21,816 nucleotides of DNA from contig DAIOTP010000045.1 in NCBI GenBank assembly GCA_036751905.1, forward strand, positions 1 through 21,816, written 5' to 3'. The position numbers and the translations under genes are program-made. The notes under the pieces are model-generated. The model saw only the letters and a program-made list of their open reading frames with translations, did not search any database and was not told where the DNA came from. The stretch is from T3Sed10-241 sp036751905 (GTDB lineage: Bacteria > Bacteroidota > Bacteroidia > Flavobacteriales_D > Cryomorphaceae). This document shows, in pieces, positions 6,464 through 16,500 of the stretch (position 1 is its first letter; each line of letters opens with the position of its first letter).

Positions 6464-8776
6464 ATGCGCCGCATGTATTGCCTCTATGTATGCTTTTCCA
6501 TCCTCATGGCCTTAGTTGCGAGACAAGAGGCGTTTGGACAGCGCGTAGGCCTGGTGCTGAGTGGTGGTGGCGCAGGCGGATTGGCGCACATAGGGGTAAT
6601 CAAAGCGCTCGAAGAGGCCGAGATACCCATTGACTACATCACAGGAACATCCATGGGCGCACTCATTGGCGGTCTGTATGCGGCAGGTTTCAGTGTGGAG
6701 GAATTGGAGCGCTTTGCGGAAAGCCCCACTTTTGTTCAAGCCATAAATGGAGAACTACCCGGTGAAGACCTGTATTACTTCAGTCAGGAAATGGAGGATG
6801 CGGGGATCATTCGCTTCAAATTCGATATCGAAAACTTTGTTCGAAACACCCTGCCGGCAAATGTGGTGAATCCCAACTTAATGGAATTCATACTTATGGA
6901 CCTTCTGGCTCAGCCGGCTGCTGTAGCCAATTATGATTTCGACCAATTGTTTGTCCCCTTCAGATGTGTTGCTTCTGACGTAGTGAACAAAAAGCAGGTT
7001 GTTTTTTCGTCCGGTTCCCTGGCTATAGCCTTGAGGGCCTCAGCCACTTACCCCTTTTTTTACCGGCCCCTAATTGTGGACGAGCTCATGCTATTTGATG
7101 GTGGCTTGTACAACAATTTTCCGGCGGATGTAATGTATGATGTTTTCTTGCCCGACATCATCATCGGCAGCAATGTGGCTGGTCCGAACGAACCTCCACT
7201 TGAAGATGACCTGCTATCACAACTGCGAAGCCTCATCATGATGCAAAGTGACTTTACGTTGAAGTGTGAGCATGGTATCATCATTGAGCCAAAATCAACG
7301 ATCGGGGTATTCGATTTTTCTAACCCTGCACTGGAAATAAACAAAGGATACATGGAAGCCCAACTGTATCTCGAGGAACTGATGGCCATGACACTAAGGC
7401 GAAAATCCCGACAAGAATTGCAGCAGGAGCGCATGGCGTTCAAGGCGCACTTTCCCAAAAAAGAAATTGGGGCTATTTCATTGCAAGGTCAATTGACAAA
7501 GGGTCAGCAAGAATATGTATCCTCCTCATTGGGGGCGGCAAGCCGAGATAGCGTGTACACCTTTGGTCAATTCCGAAATCAGTTCTTGCGCATCGCCCAG
7601 GACGATAAATTGAGGTACGTTCACCCAAGTGTACGTTTCGACAGCATCGCAGGCAATTTCGCCATGAACATGTATGTAAGACCGGAGCGAAAGCTGACCG
7701 CCTATTTTGGTGGAAACTTCTCATCACGGCCTATCAATATGGGATATGTAGGATTAAAGTACAACTTATTCGGTCGCACTTCCACGAGCATTATGGCCAA
7801 CAGTTACTTTGGCCGATTTTATGGCAGCACCATGTTGCAAGGGAATATTGACTTCGGCGGGAAAAAAAGGCGTCGTTTGGAACCGCATCTCATTCTGAAC
7901 AGATGGGATTATTTTCGCAACTTCAGCACTTTCTTTGAACAATCACGTCCTTCATTTATCGTAAAAAATGAAGTTTTCGGCGGAGCAACGGGAGTGGCAG
8001 CTGCGGGAAATAACGCTGTTGCAAAAGTGCAATTGCGCTATGGTGAAACGATAGACCGCTATTATCAAACTGAAAACTTTACAGTCGAAGACACTTCAGA
8101 TGTAACGCGGTTCACCATGGTAAATATTGCGACGGGAATAGACCGAAACACATTGAACCGTAAAATGTATGCAAGTCAAGGCTCCAGAATACAATTATCA
8201 GGCCGAGCCATACATGGACGAGAACTTACAGATTATGGCACGACACGACCGGCATTGGATTCATTAATTACCTCAAGGCATACATGGGTCGACCTGCGGC
8301 TCCACTATGAAAACTACTTTTTAAATTTTGATAGATTTTCATTGGGCTTTGACCTGCAAGCTGTATATACCTCAAAACCATTTTTTGGCAACTACACGGC
8401 ATCGGTTATTTCGGCTCCTGCATATATGCCCATACCAGAGAGTGCCACTTTCTTTCTACAAGACTTCAGGGCACATGAATTTGCAGGTTTGGGAATTCGT
8501 TCGGTGTTCGAGGTCGTAAAAAATATCGAACTTCGTGCTGAAGGCTATGGTTTTCAGCCATTGAGAGACATCATAAGGGATGATGATAACCTTGCCACTT
8601 TCGGAAACGGCTTTGGCACCACCCAATTTATTGGCTCTGGCGCAGTGGTTTTTCACAGTCCACTCGGACCTGTCAGTCTGACGTTAAACTATTACAGCAG
8701 TCAAATAGATAGCCCTTGGAGTTTTCTATTCAACTTCGGATACACCATTTTCAACAAAAGCGTTTACGAACTATAG
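6464..8776 (+). CDS. Patatin-like phospholipase fused to an outer-membrane beta-barrel (PlpD-like, type Vd architecture)
   Basis: 770 aa. A signal peptide covers about residues 1-25 (hydrophobic core LYVCFSILMALVA, likely cut after AFG). The patatin domain (about 27-300) has the oxyanion-hole glycine loop SGGGAGGLAHIG (33-44), the nucleophile Ser63 in GTSMG and the catalytic Asp212 in FDGGLYNN, so a lipase/phospholipase dyad is intact. A POTRA-like segment follows (about 335-410), then amphipathic strands rich in aromatic residues to the C-terminus (about 412-770), typical of a BamA/TamA-like barrel. This is the order of PlpD-type proteins, where the barrel carries the lipase to the cell surface. 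ATG at 6464 gives a good signal peptide; a second Met three codons later is also possible, and an ATG at 6439 is in another frame. It lies 63 bases after the receptor-like gene and 9 bases from convergent DUF3467. Lipid substrate and surface exposure are inferred. Confidence 0.88.
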   Translation: MRRMYCLYVCFSILMALVARQEAFGQRVGLVLSGGGAGGLAHIGVIKALEEAEIPIDYITGTSMGALIGGLYAAGFSVEELERFAESPTFVQAINGELPGEDLYYFSQEMEDAGIIRFKFDIENFVRNTLPANVVNPNLMEFILMDLLAQPAAVANYDFDQLFVPFRCVASDVVNKKQVVFSSGSLAIALRASATYPFFYRPLIVDELMLFDGGLYNNFPADVMYDVFLPDIIIGSNVAGPNEPPLEDDLLSQLRSLIMMQSDFTLKCEHGIIIEPKSTIGVFDFSNPALEINKGYMEAQLYLEELMAMTLRRKSRQELQQERMAFKAHFPKKEIGAISLQGQLTKGQQEYVSSSLGAASRDSVYTFGQFRNQFLRIAQDDKLRYVHPSVRFDSIAGNFAMNMYVRPERKLTAYFGGNFSSRPINMGYVGLKYNLFGRTSTSIMANSYFGRFYGSTMLQGNIDFGGKKRRRLEPHLILNRWDYFRNFSTFFEQSRPSFIVKNEVFGGATGVAAAGNNAVAKVQLRYGETIDRYYQTENFTVEDTSDVTRFTMVNIATGIDRNTLNRKMYASQGSRIQLSGRAIHGRELTDYGTTRPALDSLITSRHTWVDLRLHYENYFLNFDRFSLGFDLQAVYTSKPFFGNYTASVISAPAYMPIPESATFFLQDFRAHEFAGLGIRSVFEVVKNIELRAEGYGFQPLRDIIRDDDNLATFGNGFGTTQFIGSGAVVFHSPLGPVSLTLNYYSSQIDSPWSFLFNFGYTIFNKSVYEL

Positions 8777-8785
8777 AGAAAGCGT

Positions 8786-9115
8786 TCAGGCTTGTGCCGT
8801 TGGACCGCCAAATCCCATGGGAAATGAAGTTCCGCCGTCCTGGCCTTTCTCAACTACAGTGCCATGTACAGCCTCAAATTTGTCGATATTATCGGCAAGG
8901 GCCCTGAGCAATCGTTTGGCATGTTGGGGCGTAAGTACGATACGGCTTTTGACTCTTGCTTTGGGCATCCCCGGCATGACCCTCACGAAATCAATGACAA
9001 ACTCCGCTGGGGAATGTGTGATAATCGCCAGATTTGAATAAATACCATCGGCTACATCTTCATTAAGCTCAATGTTGATTTGATTCGGATTCTTTTCATT
9101 TTTGTTGTCTGCCAT
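8786..9115 (-). CDS. DUF3467 protein, downstream of rpoC
   Basis: A 109-residue protein of the DUF3467 family, of unknown function. Seen here: a polar N-terminus (MADNKNEKNPNQ), then a compact core with the family pattern VADGIYSNLAIITHSPAEF, FVRVMPGMPKARVKSRIVLTP and HAKRLLRALADNI, and a glycine-rich C-terminal tail ending GFGGPTAQA. There is no signal peptide or membrane segment, so it should be cytoplasmic. The ATG at 9115 is preferred; an in-frame TTG two codons earlier is less likely. It is the last gene of the RNA-polymerase operon, but the rpoC terminator ends only about 13 bases before its ATG, so expression must come from read-through or from a promoter inside the end of rpoC. I saw no clear TAnnTTTG box there. 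A tie to transcription is suggested only by position. Confidence 0.85.
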   Translation of the reverse strand: MADNKNEKNPNQINIELNEDVADGIYSNLAIITHSPAEFVIDFVRVMPGMPKARVKSRIVLTPQHAKRLLRALADNIDKFEAVHGTVVEKGQDGGTSFPMGFGGPTAQA

Positions 9116-9127
9116 GGCCAATTTTTT

Positions 9128-9159
9128 AAAAAAAAAGCCTCCCCTAGTGGGAGGCTTTT
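9128..9159 (-). terminator. Intrinsic terminator after rpoC
   Basis: On the minus strand, the stem GCCTCCC (9155-9149) with GGGAGGC (9143-9137), a five-base loop, extended by four A-T pairs and followed by an unbroken run of nine T (9136-9128). It begins about 8 bases after the rpoC stop codon and ends about 13 bases before the DUF3467 ATG. On the plus strand the same stem has only four T after it, so it acts mainly on the rpoC side. Confidence 0.9.
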
Positions 9160-9163
9160 CGGA

Positions 9164-12100
9164 TTATTTCAACTCTAATTGTTCTGTAAGAACTTCATCT
9201 GATTTCTGCATCATTCGATCGAAATCTTCTTTGGAACCTACGTTTACTCTTCCGAACTCACGGAGTCCGGTACCTGCGGGTATCAAATGACCCACAATAA
9301 CGTTCTCTTTCAGGCCCAAAAGGTTATCGCGTTTTCCGCTTACCGCGGCCTCGTTGAGAACTTTGGTTGTTTCCTGGAACGATGCAGCCGAAATGAACGA
9401 CTTGGTCTGCAAAGATGCCCTGGTAATTCCCTGAAGCAATGGCCTCGACGTAGCAGAAATTGCATCGCGCACTTCCACAAGGCGTTGATCTTTTCGCTTG
9501 AGCTGACTGTTTTCATCACGCAGCTGTCGCGCAGAGATTATCATACCTGGTCTCAAATTCACACTGTCACCAGCTTCTGAAACCACCTTCATGCCGAATA
9601 TGCGGTCATTCTCTTCCATGAAGTCGAGCTTTTCAACGCTCTGGTTTTCAAGGAATCGCGTGTCGCCTTGATCCTCGATCTCAACTTTGCGCATCATTTG
9701 ACGCACAATGATTTCAAAGTGCTTGTCATTGATTTTCACTCCTTGCAATCGGTACACTTCCTGTACTTCGTTCACGAGGTATTCCTGCACCTTCGTTGGC
9801 CCTTCAATGGCCAAAATATCGCTTGGAGTGATGGCACCATCGCTCAAAGGTTGCCCTGCACGAACGAAGTCATTTTCTTGAACAAGAATATGCTTTGAGA
9901 GTGAAACAAGGTACTTCTTCACTTCGCCGGTTTTGCTTTCAACGATAATTTCGCGGTTACCTCGCTTGATCTTACCGTAGCTCACAATACCATCAATTTC
10001 GCTCACCACTGCTGGGTTGGAAGGATTACGGGCTTCAAAAAGCTCCGTGATGCGTGGTAAACCTCCGGTGATATCACCAGTCTTACCACTCATACGCGGT
10101 ATTTTAGCAATGATCTGTCCCATAAGCACGTCCGTACCTTCTTGCACACTCACGTGGGCACCAACAGGAAGGTTATAAGATTTCACAATCTCCTTCGTCT
10201 TCAGGTCAACGATGTGTATAGCCGGATTTTTCTTCTTGTCGCGGCGCTCCGTAATTACTTTCTCACGGTAACCCGTTTGCTCATCCACTTCCTCCCTGAA
10301 GGTAATGCCTTCCTCGAAGTTCTCGAACTTGATTTTTCCAGCGCCTTCTGAAATGAAAACCGCATTGTACGGATCCCATTTGCAAATGACATCACCCTTT
10401 TTCACCTTTTGGCCATCTTTTGCAAAAAGCTCAGAGCCATAAGGGATATTATTCGTTGCCAAGACAATGCCTGTTTTGGGATCAACCAGGCGCATTTCAC
10501 CTGAACGTCCTACTACGATGGTTTTCTTGCTGCCATCTTTCGCATCTTGCTCTACATCACGAATTTCTTCAAATTCAATGACTCCATCAGCTTTGGCTTT
10601 AATCTCAGATTCATCCGCAATATTGCTGGCAGTACCACCCACGTGGAAAGTACGTAGCGTAAGCTGTGTACCCGGCTCACCAATACTTTGCGCAGCGATT
10701 ACACCTACTGCTTCTCCTTTCTGCACCATGCGACCGGTCGAAAGATTGCGTCCGTAGCACTTGGCACATACGCCTCTTTTTAATTCGCAAGTAAGTACTG
10801 AACGAATTTCAACCTCTTCAATGCCCGCTTTCTCAATCGCGGCAGCTATATCTTCAGTAATTTCAGCACCTTCCACAGCCAGGATTTCTCCCGTTTCAGG
10901 ATGAAATACATCTTGCAACGAAGTGCGGCCGAGTATACGCTCGTAAAGTGGTTCTACAACGTCTTCGTTTTTCTTAAGAGAAGTAGCAGTCAAACCACGA
11001 AGGGTGCCACAATCTTCACCTAAGATTACCACGTCCTGGGCCACATCCACGAGCCTTCTGGTAAGGTATCCAGCATCGGCCGTTTTGAGGGCCGTATCGG
11101 CAAGACCTTTACGGGCACCGTGGGTAGAAATGAAGTACTCAAGAATCGAAAGTCCTTCTTTAAAGTTGGAAAGGATTGGATTCTCGATGATATCCTGTCC
11201 ACCAGTCGCCCCTGATTTTTGCGGTTTGGCCATAAGGCCCCGCATTCCTGACAGCTGGCGAATTTGTTCTTTCGAACCACGTGCACCAGAGTCAAACATC
11301 ATGTAAATGGAGTTGAAACCTTGGTTGTCATTCTTCAACCGCTCCATCAATATGTTGGTGAGCTTTGAATTTGTATGTGTCCAGATGTCAATGATTTGGT
11401 TGTAACGCTCATTGTTGGTAATGAGACCCATGCCATAGTTCTCCAGGACCACTTTCACTTCTTCGGTGGCTTTGGCAACCAGAATTTCTTTCTCTGGTGG
11501 AATAATAACGTCGTTCAGGTTGAAGGAAAGACCACCCTTAAACGCCATATAAAACCCGAGTTCTTTGATGTCGTCAAGGAATTTCGCACAGCGCGCCATT
11601 CCAACTACTTTCAGCACCTCTCCGATGATATCGCGCAGGGCTTTTTTGGTAAGCACCTGATTGATGTAACCAACCTCAAGTGGAACGTGGTTGTTGAACA
11701 ACACGCGCCCTGTGGTGGTCTCTATCATATGGGTCTTCCCATGCACGTCCACAAACCGGAAAGTGATGTGCGCGTGCAGGTCCAATTTGCCTTCGTTGTA
11801 GGCAATTTCAACCTCCTCGTGGCTGTAGAATGATTTGCCTTCACCTTTGATAGTGCGGCTCTCATCAGTTTTCCTGCCTTTGGTAATGTAGTACAACCCA
11901 AGCACCATGTCTTGCGATGGTACCGCAATTGGAGCACCATTGGCAGGGTTCAGGATGTTGTGCGATGCAATCATCAACAGTTGTGCTTCCAGAATAGCGG
12001 CGTTGCCCAAAGGCAAGTGCACTGCCATTTGGTCACCATCGAAGTCGGCGTTGAATGCAGTACATACAAGAGGATGGAGCTGGATTGCTTTTCCCTCAAT

Positions 12101-13474
12101 CAGCTTAGGCTGAAAAGCCTGTATACCCATACGGTGCAGGGTCGGAGCCCTGTTAAGAAGCACCGGATGTCCTTTGAGGACATTTTCCAGGATATCCCAC
12201 ACTACAGCCTCTTTGCGGTCTACAATTTTCTTGGCTGATTTTACGGTCTTTACAATTCCCCGTTCGATCATCTTACGAATAATGAACGGCTTGTACAGCT
12301 CCGCTGCCATGTCCTTGGGCAATCCACATTCATGCATTTTCAGCTCAGGCCCAACGACAATGACTGAACGTGCAGAATAGTCAACACGCTTACCCAGCAA
12401 ATTTTGACGGAAGCGACCTTGCTTTCCTTTCAAACTGTCGGACAGAGACTTAAGTGGCCTATTCGATTCTGTTTTCACTGCGCTTGATTTGCGGCTATTG
12501 TCAAAGAGGCTGTCAACAGCTTCTTGCAGCATACGCTTTTCGTTTCGCAGGATTACCTCAGGCGCTTTAATTTCAATCAAACGCTTCAAACGGTTGTTGC
12601 GAATAATTACGCGGCGGTACAAATCATTCAGGTCGGAGGTAGCAAAACGTCCACCATCGAGTGGCACCAAGGGCCGAAGTTCCGGTGGAATCACGGGCAC
12701 CACTTTCACAATCATCCACTCCGGCTTGTTCTCAATCCTTGCGTTGGCATCACGGAAAGCCTCCACCACTTGGAGACGTTTCAGCGCCTCATTTTTACGT
12801 TGTTGTGAAGTCTCGGTATCTGCTTTGTGGCGCAAATCGTAAGAGAGCTCATCAAGTTTTGTTCCTTTGAGAAGATCGTACAGGGCATCAGCGCCCATTT
12901 TCGCAACGAACTTGTTGGGGTCAGCGTCATCAAGGTACTGATTTTCTTTAGGAAGCGTATCGAGAATGTCGATGTACTCTTCTTCAGTAAGAAAGTCCAT
13001 GGGCTGCAGTTGATCTCCTTCCGCATTCACTGCTGGGCCTGGGTTGATCACTACATAGCGCTCGTAGTAAATGATTTGATCCAATTTCTTGGTAGGCAAA
13101 CCCAACAAGTAACCAATTTTATTGGGCAGCGATTTGAAGTACCAAATATGGGCTACAGGAACTACAAGGGAAATGTGCCCCATTCGCTCTCTGCGCACTT
13201 TTTTTTCAGTCACTTCCACACCGCATCGGTCACACACTATTCCCTTATATCGAATGCGCTTGTATTTGCCACAGTGGCATTCATAGTCTTTTACAGGGCC
13301 AAAAATTCGTTCACAAAACAAGCCATCACGTTCAGGCTTGTATGTGCGGTAATTGATGGTTTCAGGTTTCAATACTTCACCGTGACTGCGCTCGAGAATC
13401 AGTTCTGGTGATGCGAGGCTTATGGTGATGCTATTGAAATTCGAGTTCACTTTATGCTCTTTCTTTAGGGCCAT
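9164..13474 (-). CDS. rpoC: DNA-directed RNA polymerase subunit beta'
   Basis: Largest catalytic subunit of RNA polymerase, 1436 aa, normal for Bacteroidota and complete. Zinc-binding domain 1 uses Cys66, Cys68, Cys81 and Cys84 (ECHCGK...CDRCGVE). The active-site motif NADFDGDQMAVH starts at Asn475, so the Mg-binding aspartates are 477, 479 and 481. The second zinc site has cysteines near 822, 896, 903 and 906 (CELKRGVCAKCYG). The bridge-helix/trigger-loop stretch GVIAAQSIGEPGTQLTLRTFHVGGTA is intact. The ATG at 13474 is 44 bases after the rpoB stop, so the two are certainly co-transcribed. Unlike its neighbours it has a purine run (AAGG) right against the ATG, too close to work as a normal Shine-Dalgarno. 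It is followed by a strong intrinsic terminator. No frameshift or unusual insertion was noticed. Confidence 0.99.
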   Translation of the reverse strand: MALKKEHKVNSNFNSITISLASPELILERSHGEVLKPETINYRTYKPERDGLFCERIFGPVKDYECHCGKYKRIRYKGIVCDRCGVEVTEKKVRRERMGHISLVVPVAHIWYFKSLPNKIGYLLGLPTKKLDQIIYYERYVVINPGPAVNAEGDQLQPMDFLTEEEYIDILDTLPKENQYLDDADPNKFVAKMGADALYDLLKGTKLDELSYDLRHKADTETSQQRKNEALKRLQVVEAFRDANARIENKPEWMIVKVVPVIPPELRPLVPLDGGRFATSDLNDLYRRVIIRNNRLKRLIEIKAPEVILRNEKRMLQEAVDSLFDNSRKSSAVKTESNRPLKSLSDSLKGKQGRFRQNLLGKRVDYSARSVIVVGPELKMHECGLPKDMAAELYKPFIIRKMIERGIVKTVKSAKKIVDRKEAVVWDILENVLKGHPVLLNRAPTLHRMGIQAFQPKLIEGKAIQLHPLVCTAFNADFDGDQMAVHLPLGNAAILEAQLLMIASHNILNPANGAPIAVPSQDMVLGLYYITKGRKTDESRTIKGEGKSFYSHEEVEIAYNEGKLDLHAHITFRFVDVHGKTHMIETTTGRVLFNNHVPLEVGYINQVLTKKALRDIIGEVLKVVGMARCAKFLDDIKELGFYMAFKGGLSFNLNDVIIPPEKEILVAKATEEVKVVLENYGMGLITNNERYNQIIDIWTHTNSKLTNILMERLKNDNQGFNSIYMMFDSGARGSKEQIRQLSGMRGLMAKPQKSGATGGQDIIENPILSNFKEGLSILEYFISTHGARKGLADTALKTADAGYLTRRLVDVAQDVVILGEDCGTLRGLTATSLKKNEDVVEPLYERILGRTSLQDVFHPETGEILAVEGAEITEDIAAAIEKAGIEEVEIRSVLTCELKRGVCAKCYGRNLSTGRMVQKGEAVGVIAAQSIGEPGTQLTLRTFHVGGTASNIADESEIKAKADGVIEFEEIRDVEQDAKDGSKKTIVVGRSGEMRLVDPKTGIVLATNNIPYGSELFAKDGQKVKKGDVICKWDPYNAVFISEGAGKIKFENFEEGITFREEVDEQTGYREKVITERRDKKKNPAIHIVDLKTKEIVKSYNLPVGAHVSVQEGTDVLMGQIIAKIPRMSGKTGDITGGLPRITELFEARNPSNPAVVSEIDGIVSYGKIKRGNREIIVESKTGEVKKYLVSLSKHILVQENDFVRAGQPLSDGAITPSDILAIEGPTKVQEYLVNEVQEVYRLQGVKINDKHFEIIVRQMMRKVEIEDQGDTRFLENQSVEKLDFMEENDRIFGMKVVSEAGDSVNLRPGMIISARQLRDENSQLKRKDQRLVEVRDAISATSRPLLQGITRASLQTKSFISAASFQETTKVLNEAAVSGKRDNLLGLKENVIVGHLIPAGTGLREFGRVNVGSKEDFDRMMQKSDEVLTEQLELK

Positions 13475-13518
13475 CCTTGGTCGTCTTTGAGGTAATTTAA
13501 ATCAATTCAGCACCCGAG

Positions 13519-16500
13519 TTATTCGAGCGTTACATTCAATCCGAGTCCAGCCAATTCATTCAGCAATACATTGAATGATTCAGGTATACCCGGTTCAGGC
13601 ATGTTTTCGCCTTTCACAATGGCTTCGTAGGCTTTGGCTCTACCCACCACGTCATCTGATTTTACGGTAAGTACTTCACGTAAAATGTTGGCAGCACCAA
13701 AGGCTTCCAATGCCCAAACTTCCATCTCACCAAAGCGCTGACCACCAAATTGGGCTTTACCCCCAAGCGGTTGCTGTGTTATGAGCGAGTATGGGCCAAT
13801 GCTCCTTGCGTGCATCTTGTCATCCACCATGTGTGCCAATTTCAGCATATAGATAACCCCAACGGTGGCTGTTTGGTCAAACTGATCGCCCGTTCCACCA
13901 TCGCGCAAGCGTGTTACACCGTATTGTGGCAAGCCGGCTTGCTTGGTGTATCCGTCGATCTGTTCAATTGTTGCCCCATCAAAAATTGGGGTCGCAAATT
14001 TCAGTCCGAGCTCTCTGCCTGCCCATCCCAACACTGTTTCGTAAATCTGACCCAGGTTCATTCGCGAAGGAACGCCCAGTGGGTTGAGCACTATGTCAAC
14101 CGGCGTACCGTCATCGAGGTAAGGCATGTCTTCCTTGCGCACTATCTTGGCCACAATACCTTTGTTACCATGACGTCCCGCCATTTTGTCACCTACCTTG
14201 AGCTTGCGCTTCTTGGCGATGTATATCTTGGCAAGTTTTAGAATTCCCGAGGGCAACTCATCGCCTATGGTAATCTGAAACTTTTCGCGCTTGTATGCTC
14301 CAGCGTAATCGTTGTACTTGATGTTGTAGTTGTGGATAAGACGTTTGATCAAGTTGTTGATGTGGTCGTCAGTTGTCCATCTGCTTGGATTCACAATGCT
14401 GTAATCAATGGCTGCCAGCGACTTTTGGGTGAACTTCACTCCCTTCTTGATCAGTTCTTCCTTAAAGTTGTTGTACACTCCTTGTGAAGTTTTACCACTC
14501 ACAAGTCTCGTCAACTTGTCAATAAGCACATTTTTCAGTGCAGCAATTTCACGGTCGAAACGTTTGTCGAGTTCCTCTACAACCACCTTTTCTTCCGACT
14601 TTTTCTTCGGTGTTTTTACCGCTTTGGCGAAAAGCTTCTTGTCAATCACAACACCGCGCAATGAAGGGGGTGCTTTGAGGGAAGCATCTTTTACATCGCC
14701 AGCTTTATCGCCGAATATGGCCCGCAGCAGTTTCTCTTCAGGTGAAGGATCTGTTTCGCCCTTCGGAGTAATTTTTCCGATAAGGATATCACCTTCTTTG
14801 ATTTCAGCTCCAATGCGGATCATTCCATTCTCGTCAAGATCCTTTGTTGCCTCTTCACTCACATTGGGAATGTCGGGGGTAAGTTCTTCCTGTCCGCGCT
14901 TGGTGTCTCTCACTTCGAGAATATACTCATCGATGTGGATGGATGTAAAAATATCCTCTCTCACCACCTCTTCTGAGATCACGATGGCATCCTCGAAGTT
15001 GTAACCCTTCCAAGGCATGAAAGCCACCCTAAGGTTACGACCAATGGCAAGTTCTCCTTTCTCGGTAGCATAGCCTTCACTGAGCACTTGTCCTTTCTTT
15101 ACTTTGTCGCCAACCCTCACGATAGGGCGCAGGTTCATGCAAGTACCTTGGTTGGTTTTTAAGAACTTTACAAGGCTGTATGATTTTAAGTCTTCATCGA
15201 AGCTCACCAATTGCTCCTCTTCGTCGCGGATGTAGCGGATCACAATTTGACGTGCGTCAACTTTCTCCACCACACCAGTGCCTTCAGCGGTGACAAGAAC
15301 GCGTGAATCTCTCGCTACAAGCGGCTCAAGTCCGGTACCAACGATTGGCGCTTCAGGCCGTAACAGAGGTACGGCCTGCCTCATCATGTTGGAGCCCATA
15401 AGTGCCCTATTGGCATCATCATGCTCAAGGAATGGTATGAGTGATGCCGCAATCGATGCAATCTGGTTGGGTGCCACGTCGATAAGATCAATACTATCTG
15501 GCTGTACTACAGGGAAATCACCCTCCTTGCGGGCTTTTACCATCTCGCTCTCAAAGTCGCCTTTGATACTCACCTTCGCGTTGGCCTGAGCTATCATTTT
15601 TTGATCTTCCTCCTCAGCGCTGAGGAAAATAGGTTCCCCTTTGAGATCCACTTTACCGTCGGCCACTTTCCTGTAAGGCGTTTCGATAAAGCCAAGACGA
15701 TTGATTTTCGCAAATACGCAAAGGGAAGAAATCAGACCAATATTCGGTCCTTCCGGTGTCTCGATGGTGCACAAGCGGCCATAGTGGGTGTAGTGTACGT
15801 CGCGCACCTCAAACCCGGCTCGTTCACGTGATAAACCACCTGGACCAAGAGCCGACATACGTCGCTTGTGGGTAACCTCAGCCAGTGGATTGGTTTGATC
15901 CATGAATTGAGACAACTGGTTGGTTCCAAAAAAAGAATTGATCACCGATGACAGCGTCTTGGCATTGATCAAGTCAGTCGGCGTAAACACCTCGTTGTCA
16001 CGCACGTTCATACGCTCGCGGATGGTACGTGCCATCCTGGCCAAGCCCACGCCGAATTGGTTGTGCAACTGTTCGCCCACGGTGCGTACGCGTCGGTTGC
16101 TCAAGTGATCTATGTCATCCACATCGGTATTGGAATTTACCAAATCGATGAGGTACTTTATGATTTTGATAATGTCTTCGCGGGTCAATGTGCGCTCCTC
16201 GAAGCTTGTATCTTGCTTTAGTTTTTTGTTGATTCTGAAGCGGCCTACCTCACCGAGGTCGTAGCGCGTTTCAGAGAAGAACAATTTATCAATAACGCTG
16301 CGGGCCGTATCCAAATCTGGTGGCTCAGCGTTACGCAATTGGCGGTAAATGTGCTCAACAGCTTCTTTTTCTGAATTCGAAGTGTCCTTTTGGAGGGTGT
16401 TGTATATGATACTAAAGTCAGCAGCATTCAAGTTCTCCTTGTGCAAGATAACTGTCTTCGCGCCCGATTCCAGAATTTGTTCGATGTGTTCCTCTTCAAT

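Noticed and set aside
6439..6633. ATG at 6439 as start of a separate small gene
   Set aside because: It overlaps the patatin start in another frame and encodes Arg/Trp-rich sequence with no family features.
14408..15004. Long plus-strand ORF of 198 codons inside rpoB (and a similar one of 194 codons at 12827-13411 inside rpoC)
   Set aside because: These are antisense shadows of highly conserved polymerase genes, with serine- or phenylalanine-rich composition and no recognisable domain.
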